From contig NW_006500104.1 of the NCBI RefSeq assembly GCF_000471905.2, positions 2,307,163 to 2,371,162 of the forward strand: a stretch of 64,000 bases of DNA, in the 5' to 3' direction. The notes beneath the pieces were generated by a model, which searched no databases, was not told the DNA's origin, and worked only from the letters and a program-made list of their open reading frames with translations. Of the stretch, positions 35,860 through 46,511 are shown one piece after another. Position 1 is the first letter of the stretch, and every line of letters starts with the position of its first letter. The position numbers and the translations under genes were made by a program. Source of the stretch: Amborella trichopoda (Eukaryota; Streptophyta; Magnoliopsida; Amborellales; Amborellaceae).

Positions 35860-36600
35860 AGATGAGAGGAGGTAGAGTATCCGAGCCCATGTCTTGTAGT
35901 GTGGCAAGGGATAGGATTCAGAAATAGGAGTGTAGGCGTTGGGGGTAGGCGTGTGTGCCACTTGCAGAGGGGTTCCAGGTGACTTGGGGGTCAACCCGGG
36001 CTCGAGCAGTATGTCTTGCCTTAGGAGGCCGAATGTCATGAGCATGTGTTTGTGAGGGAATGGCCTTGTGACCATCCCTCATGGAGTGAGCAGGAATGTG
36101 TTGGGAGGGACGGCGAGGGGGTCGTATCTCATGTACTTAGCTAAGCACAATTAGAGGGCTGCCACGAGTAGTGTGATATGTAAGCAAAAAGAATATAGGA
36201 CCAGGTCCAAGAAGACCCAAACCCAGATAGTGGTTCAAGGCAGTCTGAGGGTTGCCTCGAAGTGTGGCTCGAGTAGATAGACCACGACCCTTTGTGCATG
36301 TGTGGGGGTGGCGGCCTTAGGGCCTCCTCCTTGACGTGTCGAGCCTCTTGCTACAGGGGCTCGATGTGATAGAAAGTGGGGGGGGTGGCCTTACGGTGAC
36401 CGACAGGAGCACTGATAGCTTGACGCCATGCGTTGGAAGGGAAGGGACAACCTTTTGGCTGCCCCGAGCAATGGGACCAACAAGTGACTTGCCGATAGCA
36501 GGGTGCATGCAGTGTGCGGTGGCTAGTGTGCCACCCATGCAAGGTGCATTGGTGGAGGGTCCACCAAGGCTACGAGATGGTGAGTGACGGACTTTTAGGT
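35860..36600. other. Repeat-flanked stretch, nothing recognised
   Basis: No stable coding frame or known element end is visible. It lies between array 2 and PMD unit D. Confidence 0.35.
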
Positions 36601-36911
36601 CCCTCCTCGATCCAATCTAGGTCAGGACCTGGGAGCGTGACATGGGGTCAACACACAAAAGAAAGGTTGGAAATGAGGTTCGCAGAACCTGTTCTTGAAG
36701 CGAAGAGAAAATCCCCAACTCGAATGAAGGAGTTGACACATTCCGAAGACATGTGTGTGCAAGTGAACATGAAATAGAAGAAAGGCAAGCCAAACAAGGA
36801 CGATCCAACTATGGGGTAGCGTGTTCCCCTTGGAGTTGTCAAGTTGGTTAGGTGCCTCGATCTCCTCCTCCAAGTCGAGATGACCTGGTGACATGGTTTC
36901 GGGTTCGACAT
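36600..36911 (-). pseudogene. PMD unit D: start only (element fossil)
   Basis: Reads MSPGHLDLEEEIEAPNQ at 36894, the counterpart of unit B's MPPGHPDPEGKIEPPNQ. The shared non-coding leader continues to about 37020 ('taactgattagagaggaatttgg' matching 24270-24290). Only the first ~100 codons remain before similarity is lost. It lies ~180 bp downstream of the family-2 LTR at 37083, in LTR direction. Broken. Confidence 0.6.
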
Positions 36912-37082
36912 GGACCCGGGAACTGAGATCGCTCTCTCGGGAACCGTGTAAGGAGGACGCCGGCAGGGATACTAACTGATTAGAGAGGAATTTGGATCGT
37001 GAGGCAGGACTTACCTCACGTGGGTCCGTGACACACGTGATGAAGAGGGGTCATTTAAAAATTAAAAAGGCTAATTTTTAAT

Positions 37083-38427
37083 TGATGAAGAGGGGTCATT
37101 TACATGAGCACATCACGTGCTTATATAGATTTTAGGTCAAACATGGGTGGATGCTCAAATTCTGATCTAATTGATGAAAATTAACAATTGAATCAATTAA
37201 AGAAATTTTAAGAAAAGGCGCCAAAAGGACAATCCGGCTCCTACACCAACAATCCATGAAATTCCAAATTAGTCCTTACCATGGCCATGCAATCTTCACA
37301 ATCTTCCATGATCCGTTCGGGGTCCTTCTGGTCTTCATCTGGCCAAAAGATTATTCTTTTCTTGATTGTCTCGGGAAGACGATCATTTTGATACCCATTT
37401 TCGAGCCATGGATCGGACTCTCAGGCTATAATCATGACACGACAAAAACATAGGAAAACGTACGACCTTAGATTTGGGATTCAACCCGTTTCTCAATGTT
37501 TTTCGTCAGTTTCTTCATGGTAGCATGATGAGCATGTTTACACGATCATTTTGCAAAATGAATGGTTCGATTTGGTGCCCGGACAACCGTTTTCCAAATA
37601 GGGAAACTTTAGTCGGAGTTTGGTTTCTGGTGGCCAGAAATTTCAGCAACTTTAGTACTCATCGTGCATCGAATCTGACCATCCATCATGTGAGAGGTTC
37701 GGCTCAGATGAAGCTTCTGACCTAGTGCTTGGAATGAGTCTGGTTTGGGGCCGATCCCATGCGCGAGCGTCGTGTTGTGATCATTCGATCGAGGGGATGT
37801 GTTGCTAGAAATTCCCTGCTACTTTTGGAACTTTACGGTGAACTTCTCTATTCGATTTTTCTCGGCTCGGGCCGTGTCATCATGCATGATCTGACCTAGC
37901 ATGAGGAAGATACGGCCATGGAAAGTTTGCCCCCAAAATTGTGAAGTTTCCATTAATGAAAACTGGTTCACAGAGGGTGCACCATAATAGTGTATGACCT
38001 ACCTATTTTAGGTAATTTGGCCATAACTTGCTCCAAAAGCATCCGAATGCACCGAAAATTGGTACCCGGGGGTTTTTAAATGTTCTGAATCCAACACAAT
38101 AGTTTGGAGCCTATTTGATGCTACGATAATGGTGTTGTAGTTCAGAGTTCATTTTCAGTATGAAAAAGACAAAATTTCTCGAAATTGTTATGTCGTCTGC
38201 ACTGCCTAAAACTCGTTGGATTACGACGATACTTGGTAGGTGTTCCCTTATCCAATTCTTGCATGTTTTAGGGCCATTTTGAGACTTTTGGAAATTTCAA
38301 TTCTAGATCAAGGCTTATTGACCTGCGGCTCCCCTAATCCACAGGTATTCTGGTACCTGCGGACCTATGTCGCCAACTGCCCCCTCCTTATTCATACCAG
38401 AGATACAAGTGATGGAAAAAACCCTCA
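37083..38427 (-). mobile_element. Family-2 LTR, copy 2 (fossil)
   Basis: Direct repeat of 26650-28047, including the TATA-type CTATATAAG at 37120-37127 (minus strand) and the TGAGGG start. With copy 1 it brackets ~9 kb that includes unit C in opposite sense, so the two may not be one original LTR pair. Old by divergence. Confidence 0.65.
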
Positions 38428-41150
38428 AACAGTCTCGGTACATTAAGTTTCCAGGAAGTCTTGGACAACATTTGAGCAGCAGTCATATGGGAAGGCTAAG
38501 CATGCACAGGCACAAAGAAGCCATGCATTTTCAAGTGCGACAGAAATGGTCACAAATGTCTCGGGTTCAAGAATAGTAACCCAAAATGAATCCGCTCTCG
38601 CCTTCACATCTGAAGCCCGCGTTTGTTCAGGTAGCATTATAATCCCGGATTTCATGCCCCAAGATTGGAAAAGTCCTAGGTGCAACAATATTTGGATGAG
38701 TGAAATGAAGTAGGAGATTCCGTCAGGGGATGCCATGGAAGGAGTTGGGTGTGAATTCCCCGCACTCAACCTAGTCCACTAGAAAATTGATATCGGCAGG
38801 CCATGATAGATGTGATGGAAATTTGCCGTCAGATCGACACACAGGAGAGTTCTGTGTCATTGAGATGCCAATACATTTCTCCCTCCAGCTTTCTTCTTGC
38901 TTCGGAAAAGGAATGGAGCGCATGATGCCTGAAGAAAAGAAGAGAGCAAAAGGTCAGATAACTGCAAGATTAAAAAACACGACTCAAGGTTTTGAAGCCT
39001 ACAATCGATGCCTTTATGGCTCAGAGCGAGGTTGACCCTTGGTCCTACTCATCTTACACAGGATTCAAGATTTTCAAACCTACATCTGATGCGTTCGTGG
39101 CTCAGGACGAGGTCTGAACTCTTGAACTCAAAAGACAATTGAAGCTCCTATCAGACCAATAGGCAGAGGTAACCAAGAGCATCACAAGCACAGATCCAAG
39201 GCTTGATGACCAAATGCATTAAGCATTTGATCTTAGGGCCAGAATTCACCACCATGATCAAAGGGAGTCGATGGAAGTTTTTAACTCCCAACCATCACCT
39301 TAGGGAAAGTTTAGCTAGACTCTAAAAGAACATTGAATGGAGTTGAACAGAGTCCGGTGAAGTCTCTCTAGGAAGTATTAAGAACCAGATAGATGGTCCC
39401 TTGAGACCAGAAGATTGAAGGTCGAAACTAGAATTATGCTCTTAGAAGCATCAAACTCCAATAAAAAAGGGGATTAATCCTAGAGTTACTTAATCTTCTT
39501 TTCGAAATAAGCATATGCTTAAGGAAAAGGACTGCAGGCAAGATGAAAGAAAGAAATAAACAAAACAAGGACGAAAATGTGAAGCAAAATTCCTAGGAGA
39601 AAGGAAGACTTACCTTAGATTGTTTGAACCGGAAGCTGAAAACTTCTTAGGAAATAAAAAAGTAAGGTCTAAAACTTCTCTAAAGTTTGAAGAAGATGCA
39701 GAAGGCTCTCCATGAAGAAATTACTGAAGGCTCTTTGGAGAAGATGCATAAGGTTTCTCTGATGAAGAAGATCTGCCAGAAGGAAAATAGAAGGATACCA
39801 TAAATGGTTGTGGTAAGGAAGAAGGTTTCCAAAGGAAGAGGTTGAGGATGGAATGATACAAATGGATGCGTACTTTAAACAAAGATATGATGCTTGGCTT
39901 CCTCATCTCAAAAATTGAAAAGTCTTGATGGCGGGATAATGATGAATGGTAACCATTTTATGAAAATGCCCCACAAGGAATGTGAAAAGTCTTTTTGTCT
40001 TATTCTCATATTACCCGATTGCCCTTGGCATTATTTGAAATGAAAGGGTAAAAATTTCGATTTTTTAAATCGAGCTTGTCTTGCAACAAATAAGAAAGAC
40101 ATAGGGATGCAAACTGTCGGTGTACGAAATGAGACGCATATTTGGAAGAAATTTTGCAAAATTATACAGCGCAAGGCACAAATTCAAACCAAAAAGCTTC
40201 ATTGATAGCAAAAGGAGGGACCTAGCCCTTACATAAAAATAAAAAAAGAAGAAGAAGAAAGAAAAAAGAAAGAAGAAAGAGAAGCTCCCCCTGCACATGC
40301 CTTGGGGCATCACTCCCCAAATCGATCATCTTGCTAATCTTAGACAGCTTCCAGAAGCTCCTTCATTTGTTCGACCTTTCCCCGATAGAAGTCAGACATA
40401 TTTTGATGCTGCTCCACCTCTCGACAAAGATGGATCACCATTTGTCTTAGGCTTGCGATCTCCTTGGACTTTGGGTCCAGCATAAGCCCGGCTTCGAGGA
40501 TCTCCTCTGTAGACATGGAGATAATCTCAACAACAATAGCCTTCTCTGATGAAGAGACCAAGCCCTCAACAACAAAGGCTGCTATGTACTTCTGGGATTG
40601 AGAGAGATGGAGAGACATCTGGGAAGAACATTGGAAGACATGTGTAAAAGAAGGTGAAAAGTTGAAAACTGTTGGGAAGATGGACTGACAAACCAAGGTA
40701 GTCGACAGATTTATAGAATCATGTGAAGAAGCTGAGGGGTCTTTTCCCCAGAAATGATAACGGCTTCATAGGGAAATAATGGATAAGATGATTATCCGTT
40801 TAATTAATACGGCTGGGAAAAGGTGCACATGTGCCGCCTTAATAAAGGGGTGTAAAATGTACAATGTTAACGAGTCCTCCTGAGATTGGTCGAGTGCTAC
40901 ACACCTTTCGAGGTTCTCTCATGAGTGAAGAGTTTGGGGCGGTTTTGTTGGGTGTACTTTTATTGTAAACGAGATCAAATACATTCCAATCAATACTTAA
41001 CAAAGATCGAGTTCTTAATGGCCGATACTTTGCCCTTGAGAAGTGTAATTAATTAGTCCCGATGCATGACTAAGAACGACCACTTGAGTATGGTTCGATC
41101 ATAGAGGATCAAGAATGAGTATGGTTCTTAAAAACATTGTTCAAGTGTGC
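38428..41150. other. Unassigned repetitive-looking stretch
   Basis: Patchy short open frames. No recognised domain apart from one open frame at 40340-40696. Possibly further retroelement debris, because phrases such as 'cctagcccttacataaaaat' resemble untranslated element tails. Confidence 0.3.
40340..40696 (-). other. Unrecognised 118-codon open frame with a helical tail
   Basis: The C-terminal half, with SKEIASLRQMVIHLCREVEQ and NMSDFYRGKVEQMKELLEAV, has the charged, heptad-like look of a coiled coil, as do the tails of PMD units B and C. The N-terminal part is not recognised. It may be the tail of another element-borne protein; whether it is expressed is unknown. Confidence 0.3.
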
Positions 41151-41212
41151 TCTATTTGACTCTACCTTGAGCATATCTTAGTCCATGGATTTTGGGATCC
41201 AACGAAGATTCT

Positions 41213-41640
41213 CGAAGATGCAGTCTCAAGCTACCCAAAGATGACTTAACCCATCTCAATCTCAACTGCAGTTTCAAACTATCCAGAGATGGTTTAACCC
41301 ATCTCAGTCTCAATGATAGTCTCAAGTTGCTCAGAGATGGCTTAACCCATCTTAGTTTCAACTACTGTCTCAAGTTGCCCAGAGATGACTTAACTCATCT
41401 TAGTCTCAACAACAGTCTCAAGCTGCCCAGAAATGGCTTAATCCATCTTAGCCTCAATGGTAATTTCAAGCATCCTAGAGGTGGCTTAACCCATCTCAGC
41501 TCAACAACAGTCTCAAGTTTCCCAGAGATGGCTTAACCAATCTCAGTCTCAATGGCAGTCTCAAGCTGCCTAGAGATGGCTTAACCCATCTCATTCAACA
41601 AAAGTCTCGAACCAACCAACGATGGTTTAACCTATAGTCA
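41213..41640. repeat. 48-bp tandem repeat, about 9 copies
   Basis: The unit reads GATGGCTTAACCCATCTCAG...CTCAAGCTGCCCAGA. The period of 48 keeps a 16-residue repeat open on the plus strand (RDGLTHLSLNDSLKLL) and another on the minus strand (LRLRWVKPSLDSLKLQ), so openness alone does not show coding. Confidence 0.85.
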
Positions 41641-43074
41641 GCATCATCGTCCGTTCAAAGCTTTACAAATCGTACAACAAATTAGTTATCACAAAAGGGG
41701 AATTGTTTATTCGAAACAAGGAATTCTCTCATAAAATCAGGGTCATTGAACTCTTGGCTCCTTGCTTTATCACCCTTAAAAGGTGTAGCATGGATTGAGT
41801 TGAATAACATAAGTGGTTGCAGTCCACTAACGATATTGACGAATCCTTGATTCTTCTCCCTCGAGATCGTGAGCTTTGAAAGTTTGAAATTCAAAAGACA
41901 AGCGCCAATGATTGTTTCTACGAGAACAACCCAGCAGTGAGATCAATAGTGTGAAAAGATAAACACAAGAGGTAAACAACATTATGAAGATAAAGATTAC
42001 ACCCTGCAAGTTATGTGATTCAAATGAGTAGATAAACTCATGATGAAGTAGGATGGCGAAGATTCAAAGATGGGAAATGTGTGGTTATTCCTTGAAAAAC
42101 CATAATTTATTAGTATAAAAAAGGGACTTCTCGATTAAAAAGGGATCACACTTTTCTGATAACACAGTCTAGTAGAGATAAAGTTTTCTTCATAGGTTTT
42201 TCCTCGGTAAGAACTAACAGTAGAAAAGAGAGTGATACTCAAGACACGAATAGAGAGATAATCGTTTACTACGATTCATTTGAGACCCATTCTCTTAAGA
42301 AGACCATAATCGAAGGATAACACATCCCTGCATATATTTACAGGCATATGGGCCGATATGCCCTCGATGTTATCTTTTCCTTTTAACATGTCCGTATTTT
42401 CTTTGAATGTATAGGTTTCAAAGCCTGAATAAAAGGCTTTCGGCTTATTTTCTTTTCTTAAGTAGATGTAAATTGTAACAGAGGATTAAACCTCTGGAGT
42501 TGCTTAGTGCCTAGTATAAATATAAACTTGTGTTTCTGATATAAAGTGCATGGGTGAATGTGGCCATGAATGTGATGTCCTCTGGTTGTTTATTTGGAGT
42601 CTAATGTTTGTCTAAACATTCTATTTCTCAACACATTTACATTTCGGAGCGACCATGTGTGTAGAGCCTAGGAACATCAAAGAGACCTCTCTGTTTTCCT
42701 GTATCTCGATGACGGATTGCCCTTCTTATGCACATAAAAAAGAGTATCGAAGGGGCACAAATATCATCTTGAGATAGCGCTCTTGCATGCCCGAAAACAC
42801 TAAGGAATCAATCTTTGATTTTCAAAAAGTATACTACTTTTTCTTCCTATTTCACCCACCAATTTTTCAACACTCTCTCCTAATCAAATCTATTCATGTT
42901 AACTTACTCTTTTGATTATATCTTTCTTTCTTTCTGTTGTTTTTTCTTTTTCTATTTTCTATTGATTAATGATAACTCTCTAGTTTGTATGTATTTTTCT
43001 TGATGATACTCTATTTTGTTAAAACATGATAACCATATTGCTCAATGTTATTTCTTATATTTGAAAGATTATAT
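41641..43074. other. Intergenic stretch, possibly LTR-like, no gene seen
   Basis: Around 42300-42660 there is a TATAAATATAAACTTG motif and sequence style like a gypsy LTR, but no partner copy is present in the window. Confidence 0.3.
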
Positions 43075-43099
43075 AACCCCATCCATAACTTCACCATCT

Positions 43100-43490
43100 C
43101 AAATGGATGAGTTTGATGGGAAAGCATTCCCTCAGCTAAATGGATGAGTTTGATGGGATAGCATCCCCTCAGCTAAATGGATGATTTCTATGATATGGAA
43201 TCTCCAATTGAGAAAAAAGGTGATTATGGGTATTTATGCCAAAATGAGGAGGTCCAAAATACGACATCAAATTGTTTGCTACAAGATGAATCAAATGATG
43301 CTAGTTTGGGTGTTGATGGCAATAACATAGGAAATCCTATCATCTCAATCACAAAAGGACGTCTAACGGTGAAAGGTTCAAAAGGGCTGCTGAAATAGCA
43401 AGAAACCAAGGAATTGTAAGATGCAAAGGTGCGGTGAAACTGGTCATGATGCAAGAAATTGCCCACTCAATTTTGTGAATAAGAGCTTTT
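43100..43490 (+). pseudogene. FAR1/MULE-transposase-like C-terminal fragment with zinc knuckle
   Basis: The plus strand reads NPIISITKGRLTVKGSKG up to ~43385, then in another frame AAEIARNQGIVRCK, then in a third frame RCGETGHDARNCPL (~43430-43465). The combined order (a TKGR linker, then a CxxCGxTGHxxxxC CCHC knuckle) is what I recall from the C-termini of FAR1-related proteins, which descend from Mutator transposases. Two frame changes, near 43385 and 43425, make it a pseudogene. Upstream, about 43095-43175 is a ~40-bp duplication of 'aaatggatgagtttgatgggatagcat'. The rest of the protein (DNA-binding, transposase and SWIM parts) is absent. Confidence 0.5.
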
Positions 43491-43680
43491 ATTTTTATGA
43501 ATTGGTACAATGATGATGTTGGGGTTCTAAATAGTTTTCTAGGTTGTTCGTTGTATATGGAAACCCAATCTACCCATAATTTTTGTGGGCATGCTTCAAA
43601 AAACACACCACTTTTATTTAGGGGGTGAGTAATATTTTTTTTCTTATTAGTAAAGTGTAAACTTTTATCTTGATTTTCAT

Positions 43681-43866
43681 TTGCCTCTTATTAGGAATTC
43701 ACTATAACTTGGCATGACTGGTTTCAGGTACCATTAATGAGGATTGATGAATTTTTGATGATATAATTTGCTTTTGCCTCTTATTAGGAATTCACTATAA
43801 CTTGGCATGACTGGTTTCAGGTACCATTAATGAGGATTGATGAATTTTTGATGATATCATTTTGCT
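43681..43866. repeat. 93-bp tandem duplication, almost identical copies
   Basis: TTGCCTCTTATTAGGAATTC starts at 43681 and again at 43774. The copies differ at only a few bases near their ends, so the duplication is recent. Confidence 0.9.
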
Positions 43867-43869
43867 TGT

Positions 43870-45080
43870 GAAAGTTAGAAAATAGAATATTCTGAAAGAT
43901 GCGAGTTCCAAAGCATCTTATCAATTGTTGTTCATTGATTGTTGTATAGCATTTTTTGTTAGCTTTTGTTGCCCTCCATCATCTTGGTGGTTTGTATTAG
44001 CCTATTTTTGCAACTGGTGCACCTCTTTATACTTGCACTTAATACAAACGTTTATCTTTCTAAAAAGAAAGTTTTACTTATGAGATGCATTTGTTAGTTT
44101 TGAAGAGTTAAAGAAATTTCTGATCTAGATGTTGGATATAGTTCCTCTCTCTCTCTCTCTCTCTCTCATGTGGTGTGATGTATAGATATTCTAAATACTA
44201 CTTTTTTTTCTTTGTTTTTGAATTGAAAGATGTTCTCCTAATTGAAAAATTTGCCCACAGCATTTATATCAGTTGTGCTGTCAATTATGATGATATGGAA
44301 AGCTACTTTCTCTCTCACACACACATATGCTGTGCGAGTAATGTGAAACATAAATGAAGCAAGCACTAATGCTTTTGTTTTCTTACACTACTCTAAGTAG
44401 CATAATAGACTTTTTTTTTGCTCTCCATATGCATCATTGTTACACACCACTAGTGTGAAAAGAGCTCCCTTGTGCTTATAATGCACAGAAGATCAAAGGT
44501 TTCATAGCATGACACAATCACTCAAGAAATTCCAAAATATTTTAATTGTGAGGTGTTGGTGTTTGACATACGGTAAAAGATCTCAATCTTTGTCAGAATG
44601 ATCAGTAACTCTTTATTCAAACGAAACATGACAAGATGCATCCTACAAAGGAAAATAAGAAAAACCAACTAAAATGAGGAATTTGAGAAGAAAAGGTTTA
44701 TAATGCACCCAAATGCAAGGGAAATGGAGGGCAAAGATTGAAACATATAACAAACAGCCCATGTTTAGATTACACAAAATTCACAGCGACAACCATCATT
44801 TGAGTCCTAAAGCTATAGAGGAAAGAGCTCATGGAAGCAAATGTAATTGTGCTTGGTAGTACTATCCATTGTAGCTGCCTCCTTTTAGAGGGCCAAGCAT
44901 GTCCACTCAAAGTGATAAGATATGTAAATAAACTGAACTTATTTTCAAGAGTGGCAGAATTGAATTAGTATAATTGTGAGATTTGGAACAATGCCTCCTT
45001 GTTGAGGCTGAGTCGATGGACCATCATTAACTTGCACAATTTTATAGAGTTCCATCACCTAAAACAATAGAAAACAGAGA
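43870..45080. other. AT-rich intergenic stretch, no gene seen
   Basis: Contains a (CT)n run (~44144-44168) and a CACACA run. No coding match. Confidence 0.35.
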
Positions 45081-45082
45081 TT

Positions 45083-45290
45083 GTGACTCTCTAATCTTTC
45101 ATCCCCATCGGTCTTTGCTGGTATGGGCTGCATTTGTAAGAACGTAGTACCACCATCACGCTTTGAAACTAGTTCCCGAAAATCGTAAGCATCCTCAACA
45201 TCAAGAACTTGAAACCGATTTGAGTAACCAAGTAAATGGACATTCTTGAATATGGATGGACAAATTTCTATCTTGTCAAATCCAGCCCGT
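45083..45290 (-). pseudogene. ATG18-like (PROPPIN/BCAS3-type) autophagy protein fragment
   Basis: The minus strand reads AGFDKIEICPSIFKNVHLLG, YSNRFQVLDVEDAYDFRELV, SKRDGGTTFLQMQPIPAKTD. This closely follows the first blade region of plant ATG18f/g/h-type proteins (GFDKLE...LLLGYSNGFQVLDVEDA...SRRD-PVTFLQMQPIPAK). These WD40 proteins act in autophagosome formation. Only ~65 codons are present. After them the frame runs out at the point where the family would continue to a hydrophobic strand, and the rest of the ~1000-residue protein is not seen. It is most likely a captured or truncated fragment, less likely an exon of a gene reaching through large introns. Confidence 0.6.
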
Positions 45291-45396
45291 TACGCCCGTT
45301 CAAGTATATAAAAGTAAGAAAGTGGTAAAAAGAAACTATTGACGGGCGGCACACTAGGTGCCAAACTGTTTACACATCAAATCTGGACAAAACAGA

Positions 45397-45540
45397 CTAC
45401 TCGAAGTCAATTCCATCCGGATTTGTGCGCAAACTCGTTAATTTAGATGTTCTGTAGAGATGGGTGTCATCAAATTCCAATATGTGAGAAAGTGATCTTA
45501 GGAGAGACTTCTTTCTCGCGGGCCATTGGCCAGTGGCAAC
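45397..45540 (-). other. Conserved-looking fragment of unknown family
   Basis: After a possible acceptor (ACAAATTCAAG) the minus strand reads VATGQWPARKKSLLRSLSHI, LEFDDTHLYRTSKLTSLR, TNPDGIDFE and then a stop. Its composition looks like a real protein end rather than repeat, but I cannot name the family. It lies ~110 bp from the ATG18-like fragment on the same strand. Confidence 0.35.
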
Positions 45541-46085
45541 TTGAATTTGTGTAAAACAAAAAGGAAATTTTAGGAAATAGAGGGAAAACATGAGAGAGAA
45601 ACTAAACAACAAGAAATAAATAAGAATAAATATAAACAAATAAAGTATTTGTAAGCCTAGCCCTCAGGCCTGGCACCCAGAGTTGGCGATAGGATCAGAT
45701 GGGAAGGGTAAGTCTTTACAGCATTGTGTTCTTCGAGATTGCTAAACAGGAAGTTGATGTCGAACTCTACGAAGAGATTTGCCTAGGAATGTTCTTCTTG
45801 CGCTTAGGTTTGAGGGGATGTTCTTCTCCGGGGTTTAATTGATTTTGGTTTATGGGTTGCAGAGAATGTTGGGTTTCGATGGACCTAGGATTTGGCCTGA
45901 GTTTATTGGACAGAACTAGGACAAGTTTTCAATTTACCCCCTCTTCTCTACTTGATGAATACTAACCATCCAAAGAAAACAAAAGCAAACATCAACTGTT
46001 CAAATTGAACCCTCAGAAATAAGGAAGTTTACAACAACATAAATAAGTAAGAATTGAAATCAAATCTTCCCATACAAATAAACTT
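45541..46085. other. Downstream region of the P450 gene
   Basis: Probable 3' UTR and terminator region of the leftward P450 gene directly below 46086; otherwise nothing recognised. Confidence 0.4.
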
Positions 46086-46511
46086 TTACTGGGAATGGAT
46101 GATGATTGGAGCTCCATGTTGAGGACCCATTGTGATCCTAAGCGCAGGAGCATGCTGATAAGATGGAGAGAGTGTGAAAGTATAGCATCTGAGAATCATA
46201 GAGAGAGCCACTTTGGCCTCTAGTGTGGCAAAGTTCAAGCCTACACATATGCGAGGGCCATAGCCAAATGGTATAAAGGACACTTGGGTTGATGCAGCAG
46301 TGGTCACCCCTTGCGCAAACCGCTCCGGTTTGAAAAGGTTCACATCGTCCCCCCATTGTGATGGATCATGGTATGCTGCTAATGGTGGCACCACTAGCTC
46401 CATTCCTGAGGGGATGGTAAATTTCCCCACTCTTACCTTCCTTATAGATGCCTTGGTTAGGAATAGAACTGGTGGGTACAGTCTCAGAGACTCATTGATT
46501 AGCATATTCAT
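46086..46511 (-). CDS. P450 exon 5 (K-helix, PERF, heme loop)
   Basis: Acceptor ATGCATATAG, then [15 protein letters not shown] ... [10 protein letters not shown] ... [17 protein letters not shown] ... and a stop after IIIHSQ. Contains the ExxR/PERF pair and the heme cysteine. Confidence 0.95.
   Translation of the reverse strand: MNMLINESLRLYPPVLFLTKASIRKVRVGKFTIPSGMELVVPPLAAYHDPSQWGDDVNLFKPERFAQGVTTAASTQVSFIPFGYGPRICVGLNFATLEAKVALSMILRCYTFTLSPSYQHAPALRITMGPQHGAPIIIHSQ

Noticed and set aside
26650-38427. A single intact LTR element between the two family-2 LTRs
   Set aside because: The leader and PMD start occur to the left of both LTRs, and unit C between them runs the other way. A nested or tandem arrangement fits better than one element.
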